30,255 nucleotides of DNA, taken from Bordetella parapertussis. GTDB taxonomy: Bacteria > Pseudomonadota > Gammaproteobacteria > Burkholderiales > Burkholderiaceae_C. The notes under the pieces are model-generated. The model worked only from the letters and a program-made list of their open reading frames with translations, was not told where the DNA came from and ran no database searches. Positions 1-8,031 of this stretch are shown one piece after another. The DNA lies in assembly GCA_945875935.1 (NCBI GenBank), contig CAMCNE010000018.1, positions 1-30,255 of the forward strand, written 5' to 3'. Position 1 is the first letter of the stretch. Every line of letters begins with the position of its first letter. A program made the position numbers and the translations under genes.

Positions 1-453
1 CACCCGCAGCGCCGTGCCGTTGGCCGAACGCACGGTCTGGCCGCGTGCGCGAAACCAGCGGTACTCGCGGCTCTTGGTGGCCAGCCGATAGACCACGTCG
101 TAGGGCGTGCGGCCGCTGCGGTCGGCCAGGTGACGGCCAAAGGCGGCCAAGGTGGGCTCGCGGTCTTCGGGGTGCAGCCGGCTGGCCCAGCTCGACAGCA
201 CGTTTGGAAATTCTTTTTCGGTTTGAAAGCCCAGCAGGTGGCGAAACTGGTCTGACCACCAGAACGGGTTGCGAGGGTTGGCCGGGTCTGCGTGGTTGAC
301 CACCATGTCCCAGGTGCCATCGGATGTGGCCATGCGGATGAGCTCGAACCGCGTCTTCATGGACTCCAGTTCGTCGTTCAGCGCATCGATTTGCAGACGC
401 ATTTCGCGGGCCCGCTCCGACTCGCCGAAGATGTTTTTCAGGATGGCGCTCAT
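1..453 (-). CDS. PAS-domain sensory protein, N-terminal part (cut by window edge)
   Basis: 151 codons are visible from the ATG at 453 to the left edge, with no stop, so the C-terminal output domain is missing. The start is supported by AGAGGAG a few bases upstream on the minus strand. Residues about 1-40 look like a short helical leader (MSAILKNIFGESERAREMRL), followed by a PAS fold of the PAS_3 type: the segment FWWSDQFRHLLGF, the run SSWASRLHPEDRE near the middle and YRWFRARGQTVR towards the end are characteristic. In Burkholderiales such soluble N-terminal PAS modules often precede methyl-accepting chemotaxis signalling domains; a histidine kinase or diguanylate cyclase is also possible. 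It is divergent from the FAD oxidoreductase, with 233 bp between the two starts. The PAS call is firm; the full protein type cannot be seen. Confidence 0.8.
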   Translation of the reverse strand, partial: MSAILKNIFGESERAREMRLQIDALNDELESMKTRFELIRMATSDGTWDMVVNHADPANPRNPFWWSDQFRHLLGFQTEKEFPNVLSSWASRLHPEDREPTLAAFGRHLADRSGRTPYDVVYRLATKSREYRWFRARGQTVRSANGTALRV

Positions 454-686
454 GGGACTCCTCTGGCCGGGCACTTGGATTGACGCGATGTGTACCTGCA
501 GACGCCGAAACCCGTGCATCCGAGAGCCGCGCTGGCATGGACTGGATTCTGGCACCGGGATGCTGAACCGGGAAAGCGCGGCGCGCTGCTCTGGCCGCCT
601 GTGCCCTTGCCCTATGCTGGTTGGCTCGCCTGGAGCGTTGCCTTTGCCTTGCACCTTTGTTTTTGAACTCCCCACCGACTGATTCG

Positions 687-2078
687 ATGCCAGCCCACAC
701 CAGCGCCCCGGCAGTTGCCGTTGTGGGCGGCGGACCCGCAGGCCTGATGGCCGCCGAGGTGCTGGCTGGCGCCGGCGTGCAGGTCGATGTCTACGACGCC
801 ATGCCCTCCGTCGGGCGCAAGTTCCTGCTGGCAGGCAAGGGCGGCTTGAACCTCACGCACTCGGAAGCGCCCGACGCCTTCGCCGCTCGCTACGGTGCAC
901 GCCGCGAGGTCATCGAGTCGATGCTGCGCGAGTTCGGCGCGACTGAGGTGCGCGCCTGGGCCCACGGCTTGGGCGTCGACACCTTCGTGGGCAGCTCGGC
1001 CCGAGTCTTCCCGCTCGACTTGAAGGCCGCGCCGCTGCTGCGCGCCTGGCTGCACCGGCTGCGTGGGCTGGGAGTTCGCTTTCATCAGCGCCACCGCTGC
1101 ATCGGCTGGGCCACCGACGAGACGAGCGACGGCCGCCACGCGCTGGTCTTTGACAGCCCCCGTGGCGCCATCACGGTGCGAGCGGACGCGGTGTTGCTGG
1201 CACTGGGGGGTGCGAGCTGGTCGCGCCTGGGGTCCGACGGCGCTTGGGTACCTTGGCTTTGCGCGCGTGGCGCTGACGTCGCACCGCTGCGCCCGTCCAA
1301 CTGCGGCTTCGACGTGATGCATGCCGATGCCGCGGGCGTGATGCAAGCCGGCTGGAGCGAGCACTTGCGCGGCCGCCACGCCGGCGTACCGGTGAAGAAC
1401 GTGGCGCTGCGCTGCGTGGGGTCTGATGGCCGCGAGTTCGAGCAGGCCGGCGAGTTCGTCATCACCGAAGGCGGTGTCGAAGGCAGTCTGATCTATGCCG
1501 CCTCAGCCACGTTGCGCGACGCGCTGGCGCAGTGCGGCCACGCGCAGGCCTTCATCGATTTGCTGCCGACTCGCAGTGACGAATGGGTGCTGCGCGAGTT
1601 GACGCACCCGCGCGGTTCGCGCTCGCTCGCCACGCACTTGAAGTCGCGTTTGGGCATCGACGGCGTGAAGGCCGCGCTGCTGCACGAGCTGACGCCGCGT
1701 GAGCTGATGGCCGATGCGCAGCAGCTCGCCGCCGCCATCAAGTCGCTGCCGCTGCATGTGAACGCGCCCAGACCGATCGACGAGGCCATCAGCACGGCGG
1801 GCGGCGTGCGCTTCGAAGCACTCGACGACGGCCTGATGGTCAAGGCGCTGCCGGGTGTTTTTTGCGCCGGCGAAATGCTTGACTGGGAAGCGCCCACCGG
1901 CGGCTACCTGCTCACCGCGTGCTTTGCCAGTGGCGTGCGGGCTGCACGGGGTGTGCTGGGCCTGATCGGTCAGACCCCTGTGGCAAACTTATTTTTTCCC
2001 TCGGCAGGTTCGTCTTCGACGACCTGCACCCCACTTGCTGCTGTGTCTTTTCGCCCCATCCGGGGCCGCCTGCCTTGA
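687..2078 (+). CDS. NAD(P)/FAD-dependent oxidoreductase, HI0933/TIGR03862-like flavoprotein
   Basis: 463 aa from the ATG at 687. An earlier in-frame ATG-type start exists at 621, but the conserved protein begins at MPAHTSAPAVAVVGGG. The N-terminal Rossmann motif VVGGGPAGLMAAEVL binds the ADP part of FAD, and GRKFLLAGKGGLNLTHSE a little later is typical of the HI0933-like family. The C-terminal FAD-contact segment VFCAGEMLDWEAPTGGYLL is also present. The family's physiological substrate is unknown. Oddity: about 40 residues follow the normal family end (after GVRAARGVL), running through sequence that looks non-coding, including a hairpin and a T-tract. The frame closes with a TGA that overlaps the TTG start of tex (cTTGA), so the two genes may be translationally coupled. 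The extension could come from loss of the original stop by a small indel or substitution. Confidence 0.88.
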   Translation: MPAHTSAPAVAVVGGGPAGLMAAEVLAGAGVQVDVYDAMPSVGRKFLLAGKGGLNLTHSEAPDAFAARYGARREVIESMLREFGATEVRAWAHGLGVDTFVGSSARVFPLDLKAAPLLRAWLHRLRGLGVRFHQRHRCIGWATDETSDGRHALVFDSPRGAITVRADAVLLALGGASWSRLGSDGAWVPWLCARGADVAPLRPSNCGFDVMHADAAGVMQAGWSEHLRGRHAGVPVKNVALRCVGSDGREFEQAGEFVITEGGVEGSLIYAASATLRDALAQCGHAQAFIDLLPTRSDEWVLRELTHPRGSRSLATHLKSRLGIDGVKAALLHELTPRELMADAQQLAAAIKSLPLHVNAPRPIDEAISTAGGVRFEALDDGLMVKALPGVFCAGEMLDWEAPTGGYLLTACFASGVRAARGVLGLIGQTPVANLFFPSAGSSSTTCTPLAAVSFRPIRGRLP

Positions 2079-4489
2079 ACCCCATCCTGCTTCAAATTGC
2101 CGCCGAGCTGAAGGTTCGGCCGGCCCAGATCCATGCCGCCGTCGAACTGCTGGATGGTGGTGCCACCGTGCCCTTCATCGCGCGCTACCGCAAGGAAGTC
2201 ACCGACAACCTCTACGACATCCAGCTGCGCGAGCTGGAGTCGCGTTTGTCTTACCTGCGCGAGCTGGCCGAGCGGCGCACCGCCGTGCTCAAAAGCATCG
2301 AAGAGCAGGGCAAGCTCAAGCCCGAGTTGCGCGCTGCGATCGAGGCTGCGCCCACCAAGCAAGAGCTCGAAGACCTCTACCTGCCGTTCAAGCAAAAGCG
2401 CCGCACCAAGGCCATGATCGCCCGCGAAGCCGGCATAGCACCGCTGGCCGAGCGGCTGTTCGCCGACCCGGCGCTCGATCCGCTGGCCGAGGCCATGGCC
2501 TTTGTCGCCAGCTTCGAAGGCGGTGCTGCCGCGCTCGCTGAGGCCGGCTTTGCCGATGAGTTGGCCGTGCTTGACGGCGTGCGCGACATCCTGGCCGAGC
2601 GCTGGGCCGAAGACGCGGTGCTGGTGGGCCGCTTGCGTGAATGGTTGTGGGAAGACGGCCGGCTGCAAAGCCGCTTGCTTGAGGGCAAGGACGCCAACCA
2701 CCCCGACGTGGCCAAGTTTCGCGATTACTTCGATTACGCCGAGCCGATCCACAAGGTGCCCTCGCACCGCGCGCTGGCGGTGTTTCGCGGCCGTGCGCTC
2801 GAGCTGCTCGACGCGAAGCTGGTGCACGGCGATGAAGCCTCGCCCGCGCCCACCACGGGCACGGGCAAGCCGGCGCCTGCGGTGTCGATGGCCGAGGGCC
2901 GCATCGCGGTGCATCTGGGCTGGAGCTACGCCAAGCGTCCGGGCGACGACCTGATTCGCAAGTGCATCGGCTGGTGCTGGAAGGTCAAGCTGAGCCTGAG
3001 CCTCGAGCGCGACCTGTTTGCCCGCCTGCGCGAAGAAGCCGAGCGCGTGGCGATCAAGGTGTTTGCCGAGAACCTGCGCGATCTGCTGCTGGCCGCACCG
3101 GCCGGCCCGCGCGTGGTGATGGGGCTGGATCCGGGCATTCGCACCGGCTGCAAGGTGGCGGTGGTCGATGCCACCGGCCGCGTGCTGGCCACCGAAACCA
3201 TCTACCCGCTCGAGCCACGCCGCGACTGGGAAGGCTCGCTGCACGCGCTGGCCCGCTTGTGCGCGACGCACGGTGTGGATCTGGTGGCCATCGGCAACGG
3301 CACCGGCAGCCGCGAGACCGACAAGCTGGCCGCCGAGTTGATTCAGCGGCTGCAAAAGCTCTCGGGCACCGAGGCGCCCCGAGCCATCCAGAAGGTGGTG
3401 GTCAGCGAAGCCGGTGCTTCGGTCTACAGCGCCAGCGAATACGCCAGCAAGGAGTTGCCCGATCTGGACGTGAGCCTGCGCGGTGCGGTGAGCATCGCGC
3501 GGCGGCTGCAGGACCCGCTGGCCGAGTTGGTGAAGATCGAGCCCAAGAGCATCGGCGTGGGCCAGTACCAGCACGACGTCAACCAAAGCGATCTGGCCAA
3601 GAGCCTCAACGCCGTGATCGAAGACTGCGTGAACTCGGTGGGCGTTGACGTGAACACCGCTTCGGCGCCGCTGCTGTCGCGCGTGTCGGGACTGAGCGCG
3701 GCGGTGGCCACCAGCATCGTCCGCTGGCGCGATGCGCACGGTGCTTTTCGCAACCGCAAGCAGCTGCTTGATGTGGCCGGTCTGGGCGCCAAGACCTTCG
3801 AGCAAAGTGCGGGCTTTCTGCGCGTGCGCGACGGCGACAACCCGCTGGACCAGTCCGGCGTGCACCCCGAAACCTACCCGGTGGTCGAGCGCATCCTGGC
3901 TGCGGTGAACAAACCCGCTGCCCAGGTCATGGGCCACAGCGATGTGATCCGTGCGCTGCGCCCCGATGCCTTCGCCGACGAGCGTTTTGGCGCCATCACC
4001 GTCAAGGACATCCTGGCCGAGCTCGAAAAACCCGGCCGCGATCCGCGCCCCGACTTCAAGGTGGCGCGCCTGGCCGATGGCGTCGAAGACATCAAGGACC
4101 TGAAGCCCGGCATGACGCTCGAAGGCACCATCAGCAACGTGGCGCAGTTCGGCGCCTTCGTCGATTTGGGAGTGCATCAGGACGGGCTGATCCATGTCAG
4201 CCAGCTGGCGCACAAATTCGTCAACGATGCGCGCGAGGTGGTCAAGACCGGCGATGTGGTGCGCGTCAAGGTGCTCGAGGTGGATTTGTCGCGCCAGCGC
4301 ATTTCGCTCACGATGAAACTCGACGCGGTGGTGGGCGAGCGCGGCGCGAGCGGCGCGCCGGCCGGCCAGCGTGATTCGCGCGGTGGGCGCGACGATCGGC
4401 CGGCGGGCCGCTCGACGTCGGCGCCGGCCGCAGCGCCCTTGGGCGGGGCGATGGCGGCGGCTCTCGCCAAGCTGCAGACCCGGCGTTGA
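2075..4489 (+). CDS. tex: Tex, S1-domain RNA-binding transcription accessory protein
   Basis: 804 aa, close to the 770-800 aa typical of Tex. The start is a TTG at 2075: conserved Tex N-terminal sequence begins at once (NPILLQIAAELKVRPAQIHA), no ATG lies near it, and TTGA overlaps the upstream stop. Domains by approximate residue: Tex N-terminal helical region 1-190; YqgF/RNase-H-like domain near 340-440 (VVMGLDPGIRTGCKVAVVD); helix-hairpin-helix region near 520-590 (VSGLSAAVATSIVRWRD and LLDVAGLGAKTFEQ); S1 RNA-binding domain near 675-745 (GMTLEGTISNVAQFGAFVDLG). The tail is a Gly/Ala/Arg-rich low-complexity stretch. Tex is a cytoplasmic RNA-binding factor linked to transcription and stress tolerance. 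Identification is secure. The TTG start is inferred, because the ribosome-binding site before it is poor. Confidence 0.96.
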   Translation: MNPILLQIAAELKVRPAQIHAAVELLDGGATVPFIARYRKEVTDNLYDIQLRELESRLSYLRELAERRTAVLKSIEEQGKLKPELRAAIEAAPTKQELEDLYLPFKQKRRTKAMIAREAGIAPLAERLFADPALDPLAEAMAFVASFEGGAAALAEAGFADELAVLDGVRDILAERWAEDAVLVGRLREWLWEDGRLQSRLLEGKDANHPDVAKFRDYFDYAEPIHKVPSHRALAVFRGRALELLDAKLVHGDEASPAPTTGTGKPAPAVSMAEGRIAVHLGWSYAKRPGDDLIRKCIGWCWKVKLSLSLERDLFARLREEAERVAIKVFAENLRDLLLAAPAGPRVVMGLDPGIRTGCKVAVVDATGRVLATETIYPLEPRRDWEGSLHALARLCATHGVDLVAIGNGTGSRETDKLAAELIQRLQKLSGTEAPRAIQKVVVSEAGASVYSASEYASKELPDLDVSLRGAVSIARRLQDPLAELVKIEPKSIGVGQYQHDVNQSDLAKSLNAVIEDCVNSVGVDVNTASAPLLSRVSGLSAAVATSIVRWRDAHGAFRNRKQLLDVAGLGAKTFEQSAGFLRVRDGDNPLDQSGVHPETYPVVERILAAVNKPAAQVMGHSDVIRALRPDAFADERFGAITVKDILAELEKPGRDPRPDFKVARLADGVEDIKDLKPGMTLEGTISNVAQFGAFVDLGVHQDGLIHVSQLAHKFVNDAREVVKTGDVVRVKVLEVDLSRQRISLTMKLDAVVGERGASGAPAGQRDSRGGRDDRPAGRSTSAPAAAPLGGAMAAALAKLQTRR

Positions 4490-4601
4490 GGCGCTGCGGC
4501 GCTCGCTCGCCGCTTACTATCCAAGGGTTTTTTCTGACGGTTTGACGTTCGATCGCGCCGTCGTTTTCAGCGCAGCACGCTGCGCCATGCCTGGAGCTTC
4601 C

Positions 4602-6521
4602 ATGATCTCGATTCAACTGCCCGACGGCTCACAGCGCGAGTTTGCCGGCCCCGTGACCGTGGCCGAAGTGGCCGCGTCGATCGGCGCCGGGCTGGCCAAG
4701 GCGGCATTGGCCGGGCGCGTGGGCACGGGCGCTGATGCGAAGGTGGTCGACACCAGCCACCTCATGGAACACGACACTGCGCTGGCCATCATCACCGACA
4801 AGGACGCCGATGGGCTCGAGGTGATTCGTCACTCGACCGCGCACTTGCTGGCCTATGCGGTCAAGCAGCTTTTTCCCGAGGCGCAGGTGACGATCGGCCC
4901 GGTGATTGAAAACGGTTTTTTCTACGATTTCTCGTACAAGCGCCCATTCACACCTGAAGACCTGGCCGCCATCGAAGCGCGCATGGCCGAGCTGGCCAAG
5001 AAAGACGAAAAGATCGAGCGCCGCGTGCTGCCGCGCGACGAGGCGGTGGCGCACTTCAAGGGCATCGGCGAGGCCTACAAGGCCGAGATCATCGGCAGCA
5101 TCCCGAGCAACGAGGACGTGTCGCTGTACCGCGAAGGCAGCTTCGAAGACCTGTGCCGCGGCCCGCACGTGCCGAGCACCGGCAAGCTCAAGCACTTCAA
5201 GCTGATGAAGGTGGCCGGCGCCTACTGGCGCGGCGACCACCGCAACGAGATGCTGCAGCGCATCTACGGCACCGCCTGGGCAACCAAGGACGACTTGCAG
5301 CAGTACCTGCACATGCTCGAGGAAGCCGAAAAGCGCGACCACCGCAAGCTCGGCCGCGAACTCGACCTGTTCCACATCGACGATCACGCGCCGGGGCTGG
5401 TGTTCTGGCACCCCAAGGGCTGGACCGTGTGGCAGCAAGTCGAGCAGTACATGCGCGCCGTCTACCGGGACAACGGCTACCAGGAGGTCAAGGGCCCGCA
5501 GGTGCTCGACCAAGGGCTGTGGGAAAAGACCGGCCACTGGGACAAGTACCGCGAGAACATGTTCACCACCGAGAGCGAAAAGCGCGACTACGCGCTCAAG
5601 CCGATGAACTGCCCGGGCCACATCCTGATCTTCAAGCAGGGCATCAAGAGCTATCGCGATCTGCCGCTGCGCTTTGGCGAGTTCGGCCAGTGCCACCGCA
5701 ACGAGCCCAGCGGCTCGCTGCACGGGATCATGCGGGTGCGCGGCTTCACGCAGGACGACGGGCACATCTTCTGCACCGAAGAACACATCCTCGACGAGTG
5801 CGTGGCGTACACCACGCTGCTGCAAAAGGTCTACGCCGACTTCGGCTTCAAGAACATCCTCTACAAGGTGGCCACGCGCCCCGAAAAGCGCATCGGCTCG
5901 GACGCCGTGTGGGACAAGGCCGAGCACGCGCTGATCGAAAGCCTCGAGCGTTCGGGCTGCGAATTCGTGGTGTCACCGGGCGAGGGCGCGTTCTACGGGC
6001 CGAAGATCGAATACACGCTCAAGGACGCCATCGGCCGGCAGTGGCAGTGCGGCACCATCCAGGTGGATTTCTCGATGCCAGAGCGCCTGGGAGCCGAATT
6101 CGTCAACGCTCAGGGCGACCGCGCCACGCCGGTGATGCTGCACCGCGCCATCGTCGGCAGCTTCGAGCGCTTCATCGGAATCCTGATCGAAGAACACGCC
6201 GGCGCGCTGCCGGTTTGGCTCGCGCCCGTTCAGGTGGTGGTGACCGCGATCACCGATTTACAGGCTGACTACGCTCAAGAAGTGTCGAAATCGCTTCAAA
6301 AACAAGGAGTTAGAGTCATTACTGATATGCGAAACGAGAAAATAAGCTATAAAATTCGTGAGCATTCAATGCAAAAGGTTCCGTACATCCTCGTCGTTGG
6401 CGACAAGGAAAAGGCAAACGGTTCCGTTGCGGTGCGCGCCCGGGGCAATCAAGACCTCGGGGTGATGTCTTTGGCTGATTTCTCATTGAAACTGTCCCAA
6501 GACATCGTTCGAAAAGCATGA
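4602..6521 (+). CDS. thrS: Threonyl-tRNA synthetase
   Basis: 639 aa, the normal length for bacterial ThrRS. The ATG at 4602 (MISIQLPDGSQREF) follows GGAG with a 5-6 base spacer; an ATG at 4587 is in frame but has no such site. The N-terminal TGS domain spans about residues 1-63, followed by the editing domain with HSTAHLL and then the class II catalytic core. Zinc and threonine binding is marked by MNCPGH, and motif 2 by FGQCHRNEPSGSLHG. The C-terminal anticodon-binding domain ends in DFSLKLSQDIVRKA. It charges tRNA-Thr in the cytoplasm. It heads the conserved thrS-infC-rpmI-rplT cluster. Oddity: from about 6255 to the stop the DNA becomes much richer in A/T than the preceding 1.6 kb, although the protein stays conserved. 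Confidence 0.98.
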   Translation: MISIQLPDGSQREFAGPVTVAEVAASIGAGLAKAALAGRVGTGADAKVVDTSHLMEHDTALAIITDKDADGLEVIRHSTAHLLAYAVKQLFPEAQVTIGPVIENGFFYDFSYKRPFTPEDLAAIEARMAELAKKDEKIERRVLPRDEAVAHFKGIGEAYKAEIIGSIPSNEDVSLYREGSFEDLCRGPHVPSTGKLKHFKLMKVAGAYWRGDHRNEMLQRIYGTAWATKDDLQQYLHMLEEAEKRDHRKLGRELDLFHIDDHAPGLVFWHPKGWTVWQQVEQYMRAVYRDNGYQEVKGPQVLDQGLWEKTGHWDKYRENMFTTESEKRDYALKPMNCPGHILIFKQGIKSYRDLPLRFGEFGQCHRNEPSGSLHGIMRVRGFTQDDGHIFCTEEHILDECVAYTTLLQKVYADFGFKNILYKVATRPEKRIGSDAVWDKAEHALIESLERSGCEFVVSPGEGAFYGPKIEYTLKDAIGRQWQCGTIQVDFSMPERLGAEFVNAQGDRATPVMLHRAIVGSFERFIGILIEEHAGALPVWLAPVQVVVTAITDLQADYAQEVSKSLQKQGVRVITDMRNEKISYKIREHSMQKVPYILVVGDKEKANGSVAVRARGNQDLGVMSLADFSLKLSQDIVRKA

Positions 6522-6574
6522 GTTCCCCCGCTTTGCGCAGGTGAGTCAAGCCTCAGTTTCGATCGGGCGCGTCG

Positions 6575-6583
6575 TTTTTTTTT
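6575..6583 (+). other. Run of nine T residues between thrS and infC
   Basis: The 101-bp gap between thrS and infC holds a T9 run with no convincing GC hairpin before it (only a 3-bp pairing in the preceding 15 bases). It is therefore unlikely to be an intrinsic terminator. It may be part of an AT-rich promoter or leader region for infC; E. coli is known to carry infC promoters inside thrS. Confidence 0.4.
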
Positions 6584-6622
6584 GGATTCCGTTGCCTTGG
6601 CGTCCGTTGAAAGGTTCTAACC

Positions 6623-7174
6623 ATCGCTACTTTTGCTGATCGCCGTACCCCCAATGCCGAGCGCAAGCACCGGCTCAACCGGGAGATCATGGTTCCTGAA
6701 GTCCGCTTGAACGGTGTTGAAAACGAGCCTTTGGGCATCGTCAGTACCCTTGAAGCGTTGCGCATGGCCGGTGAGTTGGACGTGGATCTGGTCGAGATCG
6801 CGGCCGCAGCCGACCCTCCTGTGTGCAGGCTGATGGACTACGGCAAGTTCAAGTACCAGGAGCAAAAGCGCGCGGCGGAAGCCAAGTCAAAGCAAAAAGT
6901 CATCGAGGTCAAGGAGGTCAAGTTCCGACCTGGCACCGATGAAGGTGATTACCAGATCAAGATGCGCAACCTGCGCCGCTTCATCGAAGAAGACGGCGAC
7001 AAGGGCAAGGTCACCTTGCGCTATCGCGGTCGGGAAATCACCCACCAGGACATCGGCATGCGATTGCTCGAGCGCATTCGCGATGAGTTGGCCGATGTCT
7101 CGGTGGTCGAGAACATGCCCAAGCTCGAAGGGCGTCAGATGATCATGGTGTTGGGCCCGAAGCGAAAGTCCTGA
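6623..7174 (+). CDS. infC: Translation initiation factor IF-3, ATC start codon
   Basis: 183 aa, normal for IF3. The conserved N-terminus IATFADRRTPNAERKHRLN begins at the ATC at 6623. An in-frame TGA lies only five codons upstream (6608) with no ATG, GTG or TTG between, and AAAGG sits at good distance before the ATC. The first ATG in frame (6689) would delete 22 conserved residues. IF3 binds the 30S subunit, checks the start codon and prevents premature 50S joining. An infC that starts with a non-canonical codon is discriminated against by IF3 itself, giving negative autoregulation, as established in E. coli (AUU start). N-terminal domain covers about residues 1-80, then a Lys-rich linker and the C-terminal domain (VKFRPGTDEGDYQIKMRNL). 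Confidence 0.97.
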   Translation: MATFADRRTPNAERKHRLNREIMVPEVRLNGVENEPLGIVSTLEALRMAGELDVDLVEIAAAADPPVCRLMDYGKFKYQEQKRAAEAKSKQKVIEVKEVKFRPGTDEGDYQIKMRNLRRFIEEDGDKGKVTLRYRGREITHQDIGMRLLERIRDELADVSVVENMPKLEGRQMIMVLGPKRKS

Positions 7175-7209
7175 GACTTTCATCGGCCCGATGCCAAAGG
7201 GGTTCAACG

Positions 7210-7287
7210 CTGCGGTTTGGTCGCCGCAGTGTTGTCAGAAGCGACTGCAGGCCTACAAGACGGTACGCGTTGTGCCGGCGCCTGCAG
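7210..7287 (+). promoter_or_regulatory. Structured leader before rpmI-rplT, candidate L20 autoregulatory site
   Basis: The 135-bp infC-rpmI gap contains two perfect stems: CTGCGG at 7210-7215 pairs with CCGCAG at 7224-7229, and CTGCAGGC at 7245-7252 pairs with GCCTGCAG at 7280-7287, the latter ending about 10 bases before the AAAGGAG ribosome-binding site of rpmI. In E. coli, L20 represses rpmI translation by binding a structured leader in exactly this place. The stems are directly visible; the L20 role is inferred from position. Confidence 0.55.
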
Positions 7288-7309
7288 CAGCAACAAAAAA
7301 GGAGCAGTC

Positions 7310-7513
7310 ATGCCCAAAATGAAGACCAAGAGCAGCGCGAAGAAGCGTTTTCGCGTTCGCCCGGGTGGCACCGTCAAGCGGGGCCAGGCGTTCAAGCGTC
7401 ACATCCTCACCAAGAAGTCCACGAAGACCAAGCGCCACCTGCGTGGTTCTGTCGCCGTGCATGAGACCGACAAGGGACGCATCAAGCAGATGCTGCCCAT
7501 GGCCGGCCTGTAA
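7310..7513 (+). CDS. rpmI: 50S ribosomal protein L35 (bL35)
   Basis: 67 aa, basic, reading MPKMKTKSSAKKRFRVRPG and ending KQMLPMAGL, which is the L35 signature at usual length. The ATG at 7310 follows AAAGGAG with a 6-base spacer; an in-frame upstream ATG-type start at 7217 would add a non-conserved leader. It is a structural protein of the large ribosomal subunit. It sits between infC and rplT as in most bacteria and is probably co-transcribed with rplT, 20 bp downstream. Translation is likely controlled through the hairpins immediately upstream. Confidence 0.98.
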   Translation: MPKMKTKSSAKKRFRVRPGGTVKRGQAFKRHILTKKSTKTKRHLRGSVAVHETDKGRIKQMLPMAGL

Positions 7514-7533
7514 CTGACTGAAGGAGAAGATAC

Positions 7534-7890
7534 ATGCCTCGCGTCAAACGTGGTGTCACAGCCCGCGCCCGTCACAAGAAAATCCTCGCCCTTGCCAAGG
7601 GCTACCGCGGTCGTCGCAAAAACGTCTTCCGCATCGCCAAGCAGGCGGTCATGCGCGCCGGGCAATACGCCTATCGCGACCGCCGCACCAAGAAGCGTGT
7701 GTTCCGCAATCTGTGGATCGCCCGTATCAATGCTGGCAGCCGCAGCCACGGCGTCACCTACAGCAAGTTCATGGCCGGCTTGAAGAAGCTGTCGATCGAG
7801 ATTGACCGCAAGGTTCTCGCCGACATGGCCGTGAATGATCCTGCCGCTTTTGGCAGCATCGTTGAAAAGGTGAAGGCCCAACTCGCCTGA
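7534..7890 (+). CDS. rplT: 50S ribosomal protein L20 (bL20)
   Basis: 118 aa, standard L20 length. It starts MPRVKRGVTARARHKKILAL and continues KGYRGRRKNVFRIAKQAV, both highly conserved. A strong GAAGGAG site lies 9-10 bases before the ATG. L20 is needed early in 50S assembly, binds 23S rRNA, and in enterobacteria represses its own operon at the rpmI leader. The gene follows rpmI after 20 bp and is followed by a cluster of hairpins before pheS. Confidence 0.98.
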   Translation: MPRVKRGVTARARHKKILALAKGYRGRRKNVFRIAKQAVMRAGQYAYRDRRTKKRVFRNLWIARINAGSRSHGVTYSKFMAGLKKLSIEIDRKVLADMAVNDPAAFGSIVEKVKAQLA

Positions 7891-7902
7891 CCGTCTGTGT
7901 CA

Positions 7903-7997
7903 GCTCTCGGGCTTGGAGCCCGAGAGCGCGCGGCAACCCTGCGGTGAACCCACCGCAGGCGAGTTCCTCCAGGCCGACCTTGTGTTCGGCCTTTTTT
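7903..7997 (+). terminator. Three tandem perfect hairpins, last one a rho-independent terminator, between rplT and pheS
   Basis: Hairpin 1: GCTCTCGGGC (7903-7912), 5-nt loop, perfect 10-bp complement at 7918-7927. Hairpin 2: CCTGCGGTG (7938-7946), 4-nt loop AACC, perfect complement at 7951-7959. Hairpin 3: AGGCCGA (7971-7977), 8-nt loop, TCGGCCT (7986-7992), followed by six T. The third is a classic intrinsic terminator only about 35 bp before the pheS ATG. It could end the rpmI-rplT transcript or act as an attenuator for pheST. Confidence 0.8.
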
Positions 7998-8031
7998 GTG
8001 GCTGCCCCGATCGAATCCAGACTTGAATCCG

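Noticed and set aside
2005..2028. Rho-independent terminator between the FAD oxidoreductase and tex
   Set aside because: The hairpin is real, but the T-tract is upstream of it on the plus strand, so it is not a terminator in the direction of transcription.
1970..4213. Minus-strand open frame of 747 codons opposite tex
   Set aside because: Composition is typical of an antisense shadow (His/Gln/Arg/Ala rich), while tex on the plus strand is strongly conserved.
4629..5927. Minus-strand open frame of 432 codons opposite thrS
   Set aside because: Shadow of thrS; repetitive Val/Ala/Leu/Asp composition and no recognisable family.
6348..6355. TATAAAAT as a -10 box for infC inside thrS
   Set aside because: A -10-like match is present, but no acceptable -35 lies 16-18 bp upstream, so I report only the AT-rich shift and not a promoter.
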